NCBI GenBank assembly: GCA_937950105.1
Contig: CALFEM010000343.1
Span: forward strand, 1 to 5,057
Reading direction: 5' to 3'
Source of the DNA: an uncultured Alphaproteobacteria bacterium
GTDB taxonomy: Bacteria > Pseudomonadota > Alphaproteobacteria > Rhizobiales > Hyphomicrobiaceae
DNA length: 5,057 bases
Each line of letters starts with the position of its first letter. The first letter of the stretch is position 1. Positions 4,677-5,057 of this stretch are shown here, piece by piece. The notes beneath the pieces are model-generated. The model was not told the origin of the DNA, searched no databases, and saw nothing but the letters and a program-made list of their open reading frames with translations. The translations under genes were made by a program, and so were the position numbers.

Positions 4677-5057
4677 ATGCCATACCTCGGCAGCTACCTG
4701 TCGAGTGCGTTTCAAGACGAACTCGACTTGCCAGGCGGGTCGAAGGTAGTCGTGCAAGACGTATCACGGGCCGGTCCCAGAGAAGGCCAGTGGACCCGTC
4801 CAGACTTCATACTGGTGAGCTTGGCGCGCCTCACTTTTGTGCCGCAGCACCAACTGGACGTGCACACCTTTGAACTCAAGGCCGAGCACGGCGGGTGCGT
4901 TCAGGCCGTGCACGAGGCGCTCGCACAAACGCGCTTCAGCCACTTCGGTCATCTCGTATGGCATCTGCCCGAAAGGTCGGCAGCAGAAGCGCGCCTCGAC
5001 GATATAGAGGGACAGTGCGGGCGCCACGGCATTGGCCTCATTTTGATGCGCGATCCG
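4677..5057 (+). CDS. PD-(D/E)XK nuclease-like protein, truncated by the window edge
   Basis: The frame is open from ATG 4677 to the right edge (127 codons), so the C-terminus is missing. QWTRPDF (38-44) followed by DVHTFELK (61-68) gives the D-x22-ExK layout of PD-(D/E)XK enzymes, with candidate catalytic residues D43, E66 and K68. The next helix, VQAVHEALAQTRF (75-87), and the strand HLVWHLP (92-98) suit the conserved alpha/beta core; a second alpha/beta element (LDDIEGQCGRHGIGLILM) ends the visible part. The superfamily includes restriction and repair nucleases, but also inactive and regulatory members, so DNA cleavage is inferred. GGAG and GAGG words lie 8-16 bases before this ATG, so independent translation is possible. 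The frame is also continuous upstream to the TAA at 4620, and the intervening codons (PEAPQDAIQPDAWSEAAL) read like an interdomain linker. It may therefore be the second half of a wHTH-nuclease fusion. Confidence 0.62.
   Translation, partial: MPYLGSYLSSAFQDELDLPGGSKVVVQDVSRAGPREGQWTRPDFILVSLARLTFVPQHQLDVHTFELKAEHGGCVQAVHEALAQTRFSHFGHLVWHLPERSAAEARLDDIEGQCGRHGIGLILMRDP

Overview
This GC-rich window reads as a replication and partition module of a plasmid or plasmid-like integrative element, most likely from an alphaproteobacterium. The taxonomic guess is inference. It rests on strong G/C third-position bias, a VirC1-type ParA (a class best known from Agrobacterium and relatives) and the overall gene style. 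No chromosomal housekeeping gene, rRNA, tRNA or transposase is visible.

Layout. Positions 2-142 hold the tail of an unrecognised plus-strand gene. It converges on a minus-strand pair: a VirC1-like ParA ATPase (1342 to 662), followed 4 nt later by a small protein with a C-terminal ribbon-helix-helix-like segment (657 to 289). A plus-strand GIY-YIG protein with a C-terminal helix-turn-helix-like tail (1628-2218) lies divergent to parA. About 500 bp without a convincing gene follows, then seven copies of a TGCACGCTCCRCCTSCCG iteron (2747-2991). A minus-strand putative replication initiator comes next (4146 to 3028). The right end carries, on the plus strand, a 71-aa winged-helix-like ORF (4407-4622). 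In the same frame, after a single TAA, follows a PD-(D/E)XK nuclease-like ORF that runs off the window (4677-5057).

How the parts may work together. The putative Rep probably binds the iterons beside its 3' end to start replication. ParA and its small partner would segregate copies. The strongest structure not explained by genes is a set of degenerate direct repeats with an 8-bp period (minus-strand consensus close to NNTGGCCA). One cluster covers the parA upstream region, one covers the start of the GIY-YIG gene, and one lies just past its stop. Some ribbon-helix-helix centromere-binding proteins use 7-8 bp spaced repeats, so these clusters are good candidates for the centromere and operator. 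The GIY-YIG gene lies between the second and third clusters, which makes it a candidate accessory part of the segregation locus or a selfish insertion using the same sites.

The right-hand wHTH/nuclease pair is not obviously part of the backbone. It may be a defence-like or regulatory gene. Its uninterrupted frame either side of one stop suggests a recently split gene, although a genuine two-gene arrangement also fits.
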